From positions 1 through 39,653 of the forward strand of contig SLNO01000080.1 of the NCBI GenBank assembly GCA_007132975.1: 39,653 bases of DNA, written 5' to 3'. Shown piece after piece: positions 7,495-15,738 of the stretch. The DNA comes from Balneolales bacterium. GTDB taxonomy: Bacteria; Bacteroidota; Rhodothermia; Balneolales; Natronogracilivirgulaceae. A program made the translations under genes and the position numbers. Under the pieces are notes generated by a model, which ran no database searches, was not told the DNA's origin, and saw only the letters and a list, made by a program, of their open reading frames with translations. How positions within the stretch are numbered: the stretch's first letter is position 1; each line of letters begins with the position of its first letter.

Positions 7495-7694
7495 GTTTTT
7501 GCCAATATTATAATAGCTGCAAAACAGATCACTATATCAACTTGGATGACGCCGGTGGCTCCGTTTATGATAATGGTATTCGTATAATAATGAGAAAAGT
7601 TGTATCTAATTTGGCATATTTTGATATATCCAGCACACAGCAGTTTTCTTTTCCAGGGACACCTGATCATACGTAATGCAGAAAATGAGATTTT
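7495..7694. other. Divergent promoter region between phosphatase and polA
   Basis: These 200 nt separate two divergent genes and should hold both promoters. ATTATAAT at 7507-7514 could be a -10 for the phosphatase with a very short leader. TATAAT-like AT-rich sequence at 7583-7590 and 7615-7630 could serve polA. None has a good -35 partner at standard spacing, so no specific promoter is called. No gene is seen. Confidence 0.4.
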
Positions 7695-10607
7695 ATGTCT
7701 GAAAAACTTTTCCTGATTGACGGTACCGCACTGGCATACCGCTCCTATTTTGCCATGATCAACAGCAATCTCCGCAACTCGGAAGGGATACCAACCGGTG
7801 CAATTTATGGTTTTGCCAATGCCCTGGTGAATCTAATGGAAAAGGAGAAACCTACGCATCTTGCCGTGGTATGGGATACGCATGCTCCCACATTCCGCCA
7901 CGAAATGGATGAAAATTACAAAGCAAATCGCCCCCCGCAGCCAGAAGACCTCAGGATTTCCATCCCGCTTATCAAAGAAATGGTAGAACTGTTCGGGTTT
8001 CAAAACCTGGAAAAAGACGGTTTTGAAGCTGATGATCTTATTGGCACCCTGGCAAGCCGTGCCAGGAAGGAGAGAGTGACAGTGTTGATGGTCACGCCTG
8101 ACAAGGATTTCATGCAGCTGGTTGGTGACAATATCTTTATGTTCAAGCCGCTCAACAGGGGGGATGGATTTGAACTGATTGACCGCAAGGGGGTAAATGA
8201 CTATTTCGGTGTGGATCCTGAGGCCGTTACAGATGTTCTGGCTCTGATTGGTGACACATCGGACAATATTCCTGGTGTTCCCGGAATTGGAAAGAAAGGA
8301 GCTGCCAAGATCATACAGGAACATGGCACACTGGAAAAGGCCATTGAGGCGGCACCTTCCATGAAGAACAAACGAGCGAGGGAGGGTCTGACCCAGCACA
8401 GTGAACAGGCCCTGAAATCCAGGGAAATGATCATCATCAACACGGATGTTCCCGACACAATCGACTGGCAAGAGCTCCGGTGGCACGGTGTGGAGGCCGC
8501 AAGGTTGATTTCATACTTCAAGCGCATGCAGTTCCGCAGCCTGACCCGAAAGATAGAATCAGCTGAGGGGGGGCTGCTGAAATCGGTCAGGGAAAGGCTT
8601 CCGGAATCTGGACAAGCATCTCTTTTTGACATGCACCCTGTACAGGCAGGGGAACAGAATGCCAGAACGCAGTCTGGAGCGGCAACCACAGGGGGTGCGT
8701 CGCGCGGAACAGAAGCAAATATCAGCGATATCAAGCCTGACACTGACTCGGATGTCGATTCCGATTCGTTGTCTCAGCAACAAGCGGATTCTTTACCAGC
8801 CTATGAAACGCTGGATGCCGATAGGGTTGCATACCAAACAGTGACAGAAATTGAGAAGCTGAAGGAATGTGTGAAAGTGCTTAGCAATTCCGGTATATGG
8901 AGTTTTGACACGGAAACAACCTCAACAGATCCAGAAGATGCAGAGCTGCTGGGAATATCATTCTCAGCGAAGGAAGGCGAGGCATGGTACGTTGTGGCCA
9001 CAGTGTTTGGATCTGAAGAATTGAAAGAATTATTAGGACCGCTTTTTCTGGACGAAAAGCATCTGAAAGTAGCTCACCATTTCAAGTACGATTACAGGGT
9101 CCTTGCCCGACACGGAATTCAGACAAAAGGGCCTGTATTCGATACCATGCTTGCAGCATATCTTCTTGACACCGGGCAAAAAATGGATATGGACTCACTA
9201 TCCAGAGGATATCTGAATTACGACCCTGTCCCGATAGAATCCCTGATCGGAGAGAAGGGAAAGGATCAAAAATCGATGAAGGATGTGCCTGAGGAACTCG
9301 TATCCCGGTATGCCTGTGAGGATGCCGATGTGACCTTGCGACTGTATCAGGTGCTGGATAAAAAAATGCGGGAGCAGGGGTTGGCAGCATTGGGCAGCGA
9401 CATTGAATTTCCACTGGCCCGTATCCTGGGCGATATGGAAGCGGCCGGGATCAAGGTCGATCTTGACCTGCTATCGTCATTTTCTGAGGAGCTGGACCGC
9501 GACATAGAACAGGCTCGGTCTCAGGTATTCGATCTCACCGGTGAGGAGTTCAATATCAACTCCACTCAGCAGCTTGGGGTCATCCTGTTCGAAAAAATGA
9601 AGATCCCCACTAAGAAAAAGACGGCAACAGGCAGGTATTCTACATCGGAGCAGGTACTTTCACAGCTTGCTCCACAGTACGAGATTGCGGAAAGAGTTCT
9701 TGAGTACCGTGGGCTTAGCAAGCTGAAATCTACTTACGTGGATGCCCTTCCGCGCCTTGTGAATGAAAAAACCGGAAGAATTCACAGTACATTCAACCAG
9801 CATGTGACAGCTACCGGCCGACTGTCGTCCACCAATCCCAACCTGCAGAATATTCCAGTCCGTACCGAGCGTGGCAGGGGGATCCGAAAGGCCTTTGTCG
9901 CCGAGCAAGGGTTCCGACTGCTTGCCGCTGACTATTCGCAGATTGAACTGAGGATCATAGCGTCAATGTCCGGAGATGAGGCCATGATCTCCGCATTCCG
10001 GAACAACGAGGACATCCACGCTCGCACAGCAGCCGAAATCTTTGGTCTCCGCACTATTGATGAAGTGGATCGGGATCAGCGCCGCAAAGCAAAGGAGGTC
10101 AATTTTGGCATACCCTACGGTGTGAGTGCTTTCGGCTTGGCACAACGTCTTGGTGTTTCCAATAACGAAGGAAAAAGCATCATTGAGGCTTATTTTGACC
10201 GGTTTCCAGCCATCCGGAAGTTCATTGTAGAGACAATCGAGTTCGCTCGTGACAAGGGTTATGTGGAGACACTCTCAGGACGCAGGCGCTACATACCGGA
10301 TATCCACTCTGCCAATCCAAATATCCGGGGCTTTGCGGAACGGACTGCTGTCAACATGCCCATTCAGGGAACGGCTGCTGATCTGATAAAAATTGCGATG
10401 ATCGGGATAGACAGGGAGCTGACCTCGAGATCTTTACGTGCCCGGATGCTGATGCAGGTTCATGATGAACTGGTCTTCGAAGTGCCGGATAAGGAACTGT
10501 CTGTGGTCCCGGACCTTGTACGAACCGTCATGGAGCAGGCCATGGACCTCAAGGTACCACTAAAAGTGGATACTGGCCTGTCAGGGAATTGGCTTGATGC
10601 GCATTGA
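7695..10607 (+). CDS. polA: DNA polymerase I
   Basis: This 970-aa enzyme fills gaps and removes RNA primers during replication and repair. The 5'-3' exonuclease/flap domain spans about 1-290, with metal-binding acidic residues in DGFEADDLIG and GDTSDNIPG. A low-complexity linker runs to about 375 (Ser/Asp/Gln-rich, including a TDSDVDSDS stretch). The 3'-5' proofreading domain covers about 380-570 and appears active: D405 and E407 in FDTETTS, then HHFKYDYRVL and YACEDAD. Polymerase motifs are complete: motif A with D746, the O-helix with K800, F804 and Y808, and motif C HDE with D924-E925. Pro807 in the O-helix precedes the Tyr where many bacterial enzymes carry Ile. It is longer than the E. 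coli enzyme (928 aa), mostly because of the linker. The gene stands alone. Confidence 0.98.
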   Translation: MSEKLFLIDGTALAYRSYFAMINSNLRNSEGIPTGAIYGFANALVNLMEKEKPTHLAVVWDTHAPTFRHEMDENYKANRPPQPEDLRISIPLIKEMVELFGFQNLEKDGFEADDLIGTLASRARKERVTVLMVTPDKDFMQLVGDNIFMFKPLNRGDGFELIDRKGVNDYFGVDPEAVTDVLALIGDTSDNIPGVPGIGKKGAAKIIQEHGTLEKAIEAAPSMKNKRAREGLTQHSEQALKSREMIIINTDVPDTIDWQELRWHGVEAARLISYFKRMQFRSLTRKIESAEGGLLKSVRERLPESGQASLFDMHPVQAGEQNARTQSGAATTGGASRGTEANISDIKPDTDSDVDSDSLSQQQADSLPAYETLDADRVAYQTVTEIEKLKECVKVLSNSGIWSFDTETTSTDPEDAELLGISFSAKEGEAWYVVATVFGSEELKELLGPLFLDEKHLKVAHHFKYDYRVLARHGIQTKGPVFDTMLAAYLLDTGQKMDMDSLSRGYLNYDPVPIESLIGEKGKDQKSMKDVPEELVSRYACEDADVTLRLYQVLDKKMREQGLAALGSDIEFPLARILGDMEAAGIKVDLDLLSSFSEELDRDIEQARSQVFDLTGEEFNINSTQQLGVILFEKMKIPTKKKTATGRYSTSEQVLSQLAPQYEIAERVLEYRGLSKLKSTYVDALPRLVNEKTGRIHSTFNQHVTATGRLSSTNPNLQNIPVRTERGRGIRKAFVAEQGFRLLAADYSQIELRIIASMSGDEAMISAFRNNEDIHARTAAEIFGLRTIDEVDRDQRRKAKEVNFGIPYGVSAFGLAQRLGVSNNEGKSIIEAYFDRFPAIRKFIVETIEFARDKGYVETLSGRRRYIPDIHSANPNIRGFAERTAVNMPIQGTAADLIKIAMIGIDRELTSRSLRARMLMQVHDELVFEVPDKELSVVPDLVRTVMEQAMDLKVPLKVDTGLSGNWLDAH

Positions 10608-10638
10608 TTTCCTCATGATGACCGGCAGAAATTGCTTC

Positions 10639-11748
10639 TTAGCGCAGGCTTACTCCAAGTCCCGCCGTCACAATTGCGTAGTCAGCATGGGTATAATCAA
10701 GGCTGAAGGTAAACAGCGGAAGGCTGACCCGCAGCCCGGCCATGGCACGGAATCTGTTTGCTCCGTCAAAGGAGAGATCGAGCGGGTCTGTGAAACTGTT
10801 CAGTTCCCTTCTCATTTCCCCATCAGAAAAAACGGGCAGGTAGTAAGGGAAGTCACCTTCCACACTCACTTTGGTTTTTGAGCCTTCCACTCCGAGACCG
10901 CCGTAAACTGAAAAAACGGGCAGTGATTTCCCTACGAGCAGGTTGACTGTCCAGGCATCTGTATTGAAGATGATTTCCTGACTGTCCCAAGTACTCGATC
11001 CGGCTCCGCCAAGGTTTTGAGGATCCCGGTCGTTCTGGGCATTGAAATCGGTCGGACGAGCATTCAGGCCGGCGCTAGTTCCAAAGGAGGTGTAGCCAGC
11101 CATAAGGGAAAATGTGACTGGGAAAAGGTCCCCGCCAGGAACCCACTGGTTGAGTTCGTGCTTGATTCCCAGTCCATATAAATACATCTCTCCGTAATCA
11201 AGAAAAGAGAGAGGTGGTACGAACCTGACCATAATGTCGGTGTTCTTGGGCAGACCAAGGCCCGCCTGAACCATGGGCGTCATGATGTATCGGAATCCGG
11301 TACCGGGTGGCATGCTGAAGTCGGCTAGTGTCAAACCGTGCTGACTGTATCCAAGTTGTGCATTTCCGCTGGAGCTGCCACTGAAAGTTGGCGTCTCGGG
11401 CCCACCCTGGATCACTTCAAGGGTACCAAGTCCGATTTCTTCCACCATGAAACTGCGGTCAACATCTGGTACTACGGCAGCGGAAAAATTTATTTTCACA
11501 TGGAATCCAAGAACCCGATGAGAGCGGGCACGATCGACCCAACCTGCATTGACGCCGGCCCCGAAACCGCTGGCAAAAGGCTTGAGGTATTCTGTGAAGA
11601 GCAGCTGGGCGTCTTCCCGGCCACCTTCCAGCAGTTCGCCGAGGTCACCAAGCTGACCATATGCTTTATTTGAAGGGGTAAAGACAAACAGAGTGAGGGA
11701 AAAAGCTATAAGGCATATCTGTAAGATGCGGGCACAAGATGTTAACAT
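10639..11748 (-). CDS. DUF6588-like outer-membrane protein
   Basis: This 369-aa protein has a signal peptide (hydrophobic about 9-25, likely cleaved near SNKAYGQ at about 32) and a mature part rich in Gly, Phe, Tyr and alternating polar/hydrophobic residues typical of a beta-barrel. It ends in a strand with LGVSLR. The sequence resembles the DUF6588 family of the Bacteroidota group, which has no known function. A strong Shine-Dalgarno site AAGGAG (complement of 11754-11759) lies 5 nt before ATG. A well-formed Bacteroidota-type promoter and a long flanking dyad lie between it and rsgA. It converges on polA with a 31-nt gap and no visible terminator. Barrel topology is inferred from residue pattern only. 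Confidence 0.8.
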   Translation of the reverse strand: MLTSCARILQICLIAFSLTLFVFTPSNKAYGQLGDLGELLEGGREDAQLLFTEYLKPFASGFGAGVNAGWVDRARSHRVLGFHVKINFSAAVVPDVDRSFMVEEIGLGTLEVIQGGPETPTFSGSSSGNAQLGYSQHGLTLADFSMPPGTGFRYIMTPMVQAGLGLPKNTDIMVRFVPPLSFLDYGEMYLYGLGIKHELNQWVPGGDLFPVTFSLMAGYTSFGTSAGLNARPTDFNAQNDRDPQNLGGAGSSTWDSQEIIFNTDAWTVNLLVGKSLPVFSVYGGLGVEGSKTKVSVEGDFPYYLPVFSDGEMRRELNSFTDPLDLSFDGANRFRAMAGLRVSLPLFTFSLDYTHADYAIVTAGLGVSLR

Positions 11749-11757
11749 GGCTGCTCC

Positions 11758-11850
11758 TTAGTTAGGGGTTGCTTTTATTGGCATAGTCTGTAAGATGAAA
11801 ATCATACAAATGTAATGCATTTTGAGCAAAAAGCAACACCTAAAAACTAA
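11758..11850. repeat. Long imperfect dyad flanking an OMP promoter
   Basis: The left arm 11758-11776 (TTAGTT then AGGGGTTGCTTTT) is complementary to the right arm 11829-11850 at 18 of 19 positions, with a 3-nt insertion in the right arm. The 52-nt centre holds most of the putative promoter of the DUF6588-like gene. The right arm covers its -33 element, and the left arm touches its Shine-Dalgarno site. Possible roles are a two-site operator or, in a readthrough transcript from rsgA, an RNA stem near the ribosome site. Confidence 0.7.
11807..11836 (-). promoter_or_regulatory. Bacteroidota-type promoter of the DUF6588-like gene
   Basis: On the minus strand TTG (complement of 11834-11836), a 19-nt spacer and TACATTTG (complement of 11807-11814) give an exact match to the Bacteroidota housekeeping pattern TTG-N19-TAnnTTTG. 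Transcription would begin around 11800, giving a leader of about 50 nt to the ATG at 11748. Confidence 0.65.
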
Positions 11851-11852
11851 AA

Positions 11853-12785
11853 TTACAACGCCTTATCCAACCCGGACTCGATGCTTTCCAGAATATTGAC
11901 ATAACTCTTGTACCTTGATTCCGAAATAAGTTTGTCATCCAATGCTTTTCTTACGGCGCATGATGGCTCATGGCGATGTGTGCAATTGTAGAACCGGCAG
12001 GATTCCCTGTGAGGTCTCATTTCCGGGAAGTACAGGGATATTTCGTAGGGCTCAACGTCCACAAGGCCAAATTCCCTGATACCGGGCGTGTCGACAATAA
12101 ACGTATGGTCACCAAGGGAGAGGAGCTGGGCATAGGTGGTGGTGTGTTTTCCTTTGCTGGAAGAACGACTGATTTCACCAGTTTTAAGCTTCAAATCCGG
12201 CGCCATGGCATTCAGAAGGCTTGATTTGCCCGTGCCGGAGTGACCTGTCAGGACCGATATCTTGCCTGCTGCTCGGGATTTAAGCAATTCTGTGGATTTC
12301 TGATCGTGGATACTGGTTGGAAGAAATCCATATCCCAAATCCGTATAAAGCCTGTCAAGCTGGTCAAGCATCTCGGCATCCTTTGCCTTCTTTTGTAGAT
12401 CTATTTTGTTGATGATGATAAGGGCCGGGATCTCGTAGGCTTCGCAGGTTACCAGTACGCGGTCGATGAAACCGGGTTTGACTGCCGGATCGCGCAGTGA
12501 CTGTACTATGAGTACCTGGTCTACATTGGTGGCAATCAACTGAACTCCGCGTCGACCGTGTGTTGCTTTTCTGACGAGCCTGTTTTTTCTATCGCCGATA
12601 CGCTCAATTATCCCGGTGCCGTCTTTTTGCAAGGCAACTTCTACGTTGTCACCAACAGCAACCGGGTTGACTATTTCTTCATCATCAAGGCGGAATCTGC
12701 CAGGCAATCTGCAGGATACGGAAGACCCATCATCCAACATCACCTGGTACCAGCTTCCTGTAGCTTTGATTATCAGACCATTCAT
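11853..12785 (-). CDS. rsgA: Ribosome small-subunit GTPase RsgA
   Basis: This 310-aa GTPase assists late maturation of the 30S subunit. It has the family layout: an N-terminal OB-fold (about 1-65), a circularly permuted GTPase domain and a C-terminal zinc finger. The permuted motif order is visible, with G4 NKID at 126-129 before G1 GHSGTGKS at 181-188 and G3 DTPG at 232-235. Zinc ligands are C263, C268, H270 and C276. ATG at 12785 starts just before the OB-fold. It lies 84 nt downstream of lon on the same strand and could be partly co-transcribed with it. Nothing is missing compared with the family. Confidence 0.97.
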   Translation of the reverse strand: MNGLIIKATGSWYQVMLDDGSSVSCRLPGRFRLDDEEIVNPVAVGDNVEVALQKDGTGIIERIGDRKNRLVRKATHGRRGVQLIATNVDQVLIVQSLRDPAVKPGFIDRVLVTCEAYEIPALIIINKIDLQKKAKDAEMLDQLDRLYTDLGYGFLPTSIHDQKSTELLKSRAAGKISVLTGHSGTGKSSLLNAMAPDLKLKTGEISRSSSKGKHTTTYAQLLSLGDHTFIVDTPGIREFGLVDVEPYEISLYFPEMRPHRESCRFYNCTHRHEPSCAVRKALDDKLISESRYKSYVNILESIESGLDKAL

Positions 12786-12869
12786 CCAGGCATGCTATGG
12801 GATTCCAAGTTGAAGTCAGAGAGGAGAGTCATGCAATTGCAGAAAGTTAATAAGACAAGAATGTTCAAG

Positions 12870-15395
12870 TCAGTTGGCGGAAATGGGTTCTGCTGCCCTG
12901 CCTTCAGCCCTTTCTTTCTCTTTTTGGCTTCGCTTGCTTGAAAACTTCTCGATAGGATCCATTACGGCTTCCTTTTCAAGAATAAGTTCAAGCAGTGGTT
13001 CCATACGGTCCAGGTAAAGGAACTCAATTCCGCGAATGACATCTTGTTCGATCTCATCAACATCTTTTTCGTTGCGAGAGGGAAGTATAACGGTTGTGAT
13101 TCCTGCCCGTCTGGCAGCCAGGGTTTTTTCCTTTATCCCGCCTACGGGAAGCACGGAGCCTCTCAGCGTAATTTCGCCGGTCATGGCAACAGTGCTCTTG
13201 ACTTTCCTCTGAGTAAATATTGAGGAGATGGCGGCAAGCAGTGAGAGACCCGCTGATGGTCCGTCTTTTGGAACCGATCCTGCTGGCACGTGGATATGCA
13301 AATCCCATTCGTTGAAAGCAGCATCGGGAATTCCAAGATCTTCTGATCGTGATTTCAGGTAGCTGAGGGCAAGCATGGCCGACTCTTTCATCACATCACC
13401 AAGTTGTCCGGTGATGTTGAGTTTGCCGCTTCCCCTGGAGACGCTGGCTTCAATGAACAGGATATCGCCACCATAGGGTGTCCACGCCAGACCGGTTGAA
13501 ACACCGGGTACTGTGGTGCGCTCTGCTACATCGGAGAAAAACTTTCTTCTTCCGAGGTATTTTTCGATAGCATTGATCCCGATAGACGCTTTTTTAATGT
13601 CATCGGATGCAACTTTGCTGGCAACGGCGCGGGCAAGGGAACCAATCTCCCTTTCCAGGTTCCTGACACCTGACTCGCGGGTATACCCATCAATCACTTT
13701 TTCAATGGCTTTGTCGGAAATACGGAGTTGTGATTTTTCCAGGCCGTTTTCATTGATCTGCTTGGGGACAAGATATTTCTTGGCAATTTGAAGTTTTTCT
13801 TCAAGCGTGTACCCACTCAGATAGATCATCTCCATGCGGTCTCGGAGGGCTGGTGGGATGGTATCGGTGTTGTTGGCTGTAGCGATGAAAAGGACCTTTG
13901 AAAGGTCGTATTCCACTTCCAGGTAATTGTCGTAGAAAGAATTGTTCTGTTCCGGGTCAAGCACTTCCAGCAGGGCGGAGGTGGGATCGCCGCGGAAATT
14001 CATTCCAACCTTGTCGATTTCATCAAGCATCATAAGCGGGTTGCTTGTTCCGGCTTTTTTGATGCTTTGGATGATACGTCCCGGAAGGGCGCCTATATAG
14101 GTACGACGGTGACCACGAATTTCCGCTTCGTCTTGAAGCCCACCCACACTGAAACGCTGGAATTCCCGGTCCATGGCACGGGCAATGGAGCGGCCAAGGG
14201 ATGTCTTCCCAACACCTGGCGGCCCGTAAAAGCACAATATGGGTGCCTTCATATCCTTTTTGAGCTTAAGGACAGACAAATACTCAACGATACGTTTTTT
14301 GACTTTTTCAAGTCCGTAATGATCTTCATCGAGGATTTTCCTGGCCCGTTTCAGATCAAGCTTGTCTTTGGAATAGTGGTTCCAGGGAAGATCGACCAGC
14401 CACTCGACGTAATTATAAATAACACCGTGGTTGGGCGCGTTTGCCGGTGTGCGTTCCAGCCGGTCCAGTTCCTTTTCCAAAACTTTCATCACATGCTCTG
14501 GGAAGGACTTTTCTTTGGCTTTGGCTCTTAGTTTGTTGACATCTTCAAGTTCACTGTCCTCACCCAGTTCCTCCTGAATCGCTTTGAGCTGCTGGCGGAG
14601 ATAAAAGTCTTTCTGCTGCTTGTCAATGTCGGTTTTTACCTTGGAGCGGATTTCTTCGCTCAGGTTCAGTACCTGCATTTCCTTCTTCAGGTAGTTCATC
14701 ACTTTCTCCATTTTTTCAGAGAAAGTCCTGATTTCCAGCAGCGCCTGTTTTTCATCGAGACTGATGTTCAGGTTTGAGCTGATGAAGTTCAAAAGGAAGG
14801 TTGGGCTGTTGATATTGTTTATGGCTATACCGGCTTCCGAGGGGATATTCGGAGAGAGGTTGACAATTTGAATGGCTGTCTCCTTAATGGAACGCAATGC
14901 GGCATCCAGTTCAACGCCAGAGACATCCTGGTTGTAGACGAATGGCTTGACACTTGCTGTGTAATAGGGGTCGTGCTGCGTAAACTCATCAATTTCAAAT
15001 ACACTCTTGCCCTGGATGACGATGCTTTTGCTGCCGTCCGGCATTTTGATAAGCTTAAGGATCTGTGCCACTGTACCTACATGATAGAGGTCGTTCGGGG
15101 CCGGGTCTTCCTGATCCTGCTTCTTCTGTGTAACGATTCCGATGGTCTTATCGGTTTCGTAAGCTTTTTTCACCAGCTCGAGAGAACGGTCGCGACCGAC
15201 GGTAATGGGTATGACCACACCCGGATACAAAACAGTATTTTTCAGCGGAAGAATTGGAAGTTGATCGGGGATGTCGGACTCGGTCATCCTTTTTTCTTCT
15301 TCCTCCGACAAAAGAGGGATGGCCTGTTCGAAATCATCAAACTCGTCTTCTGACAATTTCTTTTTGAGTGTTTTCAGATCACTGAATAATGACAT
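12870..15395 (-). CDS. lon: ATP-dependent protease Lon
   Basis: This 841-aa protein is a full-length Lon protease that degrades misfolded and regulatory proteins. The N-terminal LON substrate-binding domain (about 45-240, starting at LPILPLKN) is followed by a coiled-coil region and the AAA+ domain, with Walker [10 protein letters not shown] near residue 390 and Walker B LMMLDEID. The C-terminal peptidase domain has the Ser-Lys dyad, Ser in PKDGPSAG near 713 and Lys in [10 protein letters not shown] near 756. The tail is short, basic and Ala/Glu-rich. A strong dyad overlapping a plausible promoter lies 35 nt upstream of the ATG at 15395, suggesting transcriptional control. No CIRCE element is visible. 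Confidence 0.98.
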   Translation of the reverse strand: MSLFSDLKTLKKKLSEDEFDDFEQAIPLLSEEEEKRMTESDIPDQLPILPLKNTVLYPGVVIPITVGRDRSLELVKKAYETDKTIGIVTQKKQDQEDPAPNDLYHVGTVAQILKLIKMPDGSKSIVIQGKSVFEIDEFTQHDPYYTASVKPFVYNQDVSGVELDAALRSIKETAIQIVNLSPNIPSEAGIAINNINSPTFLLNFISSNLNISLDEKQALLEIRTFSEKMEKVMNYLKKEMQVLNLSEEIRSKVKTDIDKQQKDFYLRQQLKAIQEELGEDSELEDVNKLRAKAKEKSFPEHVMKVLEKELDRLERTPANAPNHGVIYNYVEWLVDLPWNHYSKDKLDLKRARKILDEDHYGLEKVKKRIVEYLSVLKLKKDMKAPILCFYGPPGVGKTSLGRSIARAMDREFQRFSVGGLQDEAEIRGHRRTYIGALPGRIIQSIKKAGTSNPLMMLDEIDKVGMNFRGDPTSALLEVLDPEQNNSFYDNYLEVEYDLSKVLFIATANNTDTIPPALRDRMEMIYLSGYTLEEKLQIAKKYLVPKQINENGLEKSQLRISDKAIEKVIDGYTRESGVRNLEREIGSLARAVASKVASDDIKKASIGINAIEKYLGRRKFFSDVAERTTVPGVSTGLAWTPYGGDILFIEASVSRGSGKLNITGQLGDVMKESAMLALSYLKSRSEDLGIPDAAFNEWDLHIHVPAGSVPKDGPSAGLSLLAAISSIFTQRKVKSTVAMTGEITLRGSVLPVGGIKEKTLAARRAGITTVILPSRNEKDVDEIEQDVIRGIEFLYLDRMEPLLELILEKEAVMDPIEKFSSKRSQKEKERAEGRAAEPISAN

Positions 15396-15429
15396 GTAGG
15401 TTCTGCTTCTGGATTATGATTTTTCATCC

Positions 15430-15471
15430 GCATCTGATCGTTGTAAAGTATTCCACATTACAATCAGATGC
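15430..15471. promoter_or_regulatory. Dyad (operator or hairpin) in the lon upstream region
   Basis: GCATCTGA (15430-15437) and TTGTAA (15441-15446) are perfectly complementary to TTACAA (15458-15463) and TCAGATGC (15464-15471). This gives 14 pairs with a 3-nt bulge and an 11-nt loop. On the minus strand the dyad overlaps a plausible promoter: TTGGCA (complement of 15469-15474), an 18-nt spacer and TACTTT (complement of 15445-15450). It does not match CIRCE or HAIR heat-shock operators. There is no T-run, so it is not a terminator. Confidence 0.65.
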
Positions 15472-15738
15472 CAATTGAGTTTTAAGTAACACAAATTGTT
15501 GTTTCAACATTCTGCTTGTCAGCTGGACACTGAGTTCCCGGCATCATTTCAAGGGGTTATTTAAGGAAACTCATTGTGTTTTCAATGTAGTGCGACAACA
15601 ATTAAACCGAGAATGTTAACAGGTACAAATCGGCAGTAGCAGCGCCACATTGTCAGCAAATAGAGCTATGATCCTCGCACAGACCCCTGTAAACAATCCC
15701 CGGACTGACAATGAGTCAGAGTCTGAGCATCTCCAGGA
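15472..15738. other. Long intergenic stretch between DUF5723-like gene and lon
   Basis: Apart from the dyad at 15430-15471, the remaining 267 nt hold no credible gene or RNA. A small stem, CTGAC-N5-GTCAG, lies at 15704-15718, downstream of the DUF5723-like gene on the minus strand. It lacks a T-run and is at best a weak terminator. Confidence 0.4.

Noticed and set aside
15704..15718. CTGAC-N5-GTCAG stem after the DUF5723-like gene
   Set aside because: Only five pairs and no T-run, so a terminator call is not supported.
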